From assembly GCA_019116185.1 (NCBI GenBank), contig DXCD01000010.1:1-5449 (forward strand): a stretch of 5,449 bases of DNA, written 5' to 3'. This DNA comes from Candidatus Mediterraneibacter stercorigallinarum. Lineage in GTDB: Bacteria > Bacillota > Clostridia > Lachnospirales > Lachnospiraceae. The notes under the pieces were generated by a model. It saw nothing but the letters and a program-made list of their open reading frames with translations, searched no databases and was not told where the DNA came from. The position numbers were made by a program, and so were the translations under genes. Below, piece after piece: positions 5,392 through 5,449 of this stretch (position 1 is the stretch's first letter; every line of letters starts with the position of its first letter).

Positions 5392-5429
5392 TTTCCTTTG
5401 GAAGTAATTTTTCCAGATACAAACATCTG
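5387..5429 (+). promoter_or_regulatory. Candidate L19 (rplS) mRNA leader, two hairpins
   Basis: Hairpin 1 pairs AAAATT (5387-5392) with AATTTT (5406-5411) and TTCC (5393-5396) with GGAA (5400-5403). It has a TTT loop and a bulged GT, giving 10 bp. Hairpin 2 pairs CAGAT (5414-5418) with ATCTG (5425-5429) around ACAAAC. They lie just upstream of a strong ribosome binding site after trmD, where Bacillota carry rplS and where an L19 autoregulatory leader family is known. I cannot test the match to that family here. Confidence 0.4.
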
Positions 5430-5436
5430 TCGAATT

Positions 5437-5443
5437 AAGGAGG
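5437..5443 (+). promoter_or_regulatory. Ribosome binding site of the next gene, likely rplS
   Basis: AAGGAGG is a near-perfect Shine-Dalgarno sequence ending 6 bases before the window edge. A start codon is therefore expected at or just after the edge. Conserved order (rimM-trmD-rplS) predicts ribosomal protein L19, whose coding sequence is not in this window. Confidence 0.75.
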
Positions 5444-5449
5444 AAAGAA

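Overview
The window is a chromosomal segment of a Gram-positive anaerobe. It most likely comes from a spore-forming Clostridia, probably Lachnospiraceae (Bacillota). The basis is the gene order ylxM-ffh-rpsP-khpA-rimM-trmD with an rplS-type leader, strong GGAGG/AGGTGA ribosome binding sites, and a tiny Cys/Gly-rich protein of a type I know mainly from Lachnospiraceae genomes. The species cannot be named from the sequence alone.

Left part (1-1302): a strong interleaved palindrome at the edge, then a 70-residue Cys/Gly-rich protein on the minus strand with two copies of a CLWIILLL hydrophobic block. Upstream of it is a motif resembling a mother-cell SigK promoter. Divergent to it lies a compact subtilase (S8 serine protease, 302 aa) with an intact catalytic triad. 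It has no signal peptide and almost no propeptide, so it is probably cytosolic.

Middle and right part (1303-5324): a conserved co-directional housekeeping cluster. A near-consensus SigA promoter sits directly on the ribosome binding site of ylxM. YlxM and Ffh serve the signal recognition particle pathway. They are followed by ribosomal protein S16, the KH-domain RNA-binding protein KhpA, the 16S processing factor RimM and the tRNA (guanine37-N1)-methyltransferase TrmD. Together these genes couple protein targeting with ribosome and tRNA maturation. A convincing intrinsic terminator lies between khpA and rimM, so the cluster appears to be split into, or attenuated between, two transcriptional units.

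Right edge (5325-5449): an AT-rich leader with two consecutive hairpins and a strong ribosome binding site. The next gene, expected to be rplS (ribosomal protein L19), should begin just outside the window. The core genes are ordinary. The points worth a second look are the Cys-rich small protein and its promoter, the ylxM promoter overlapping its ribosome binding site, the khpA ribosome binding site in a hairpin loop, the mid-operon terminator, two oddities of TrmD (a roughly 24-residue hydrophilic insertion, and Glu where E. coli has catalytic Asp169), and the candidate L19 leader. I found no clear sign of a wholly new multi-gene system.
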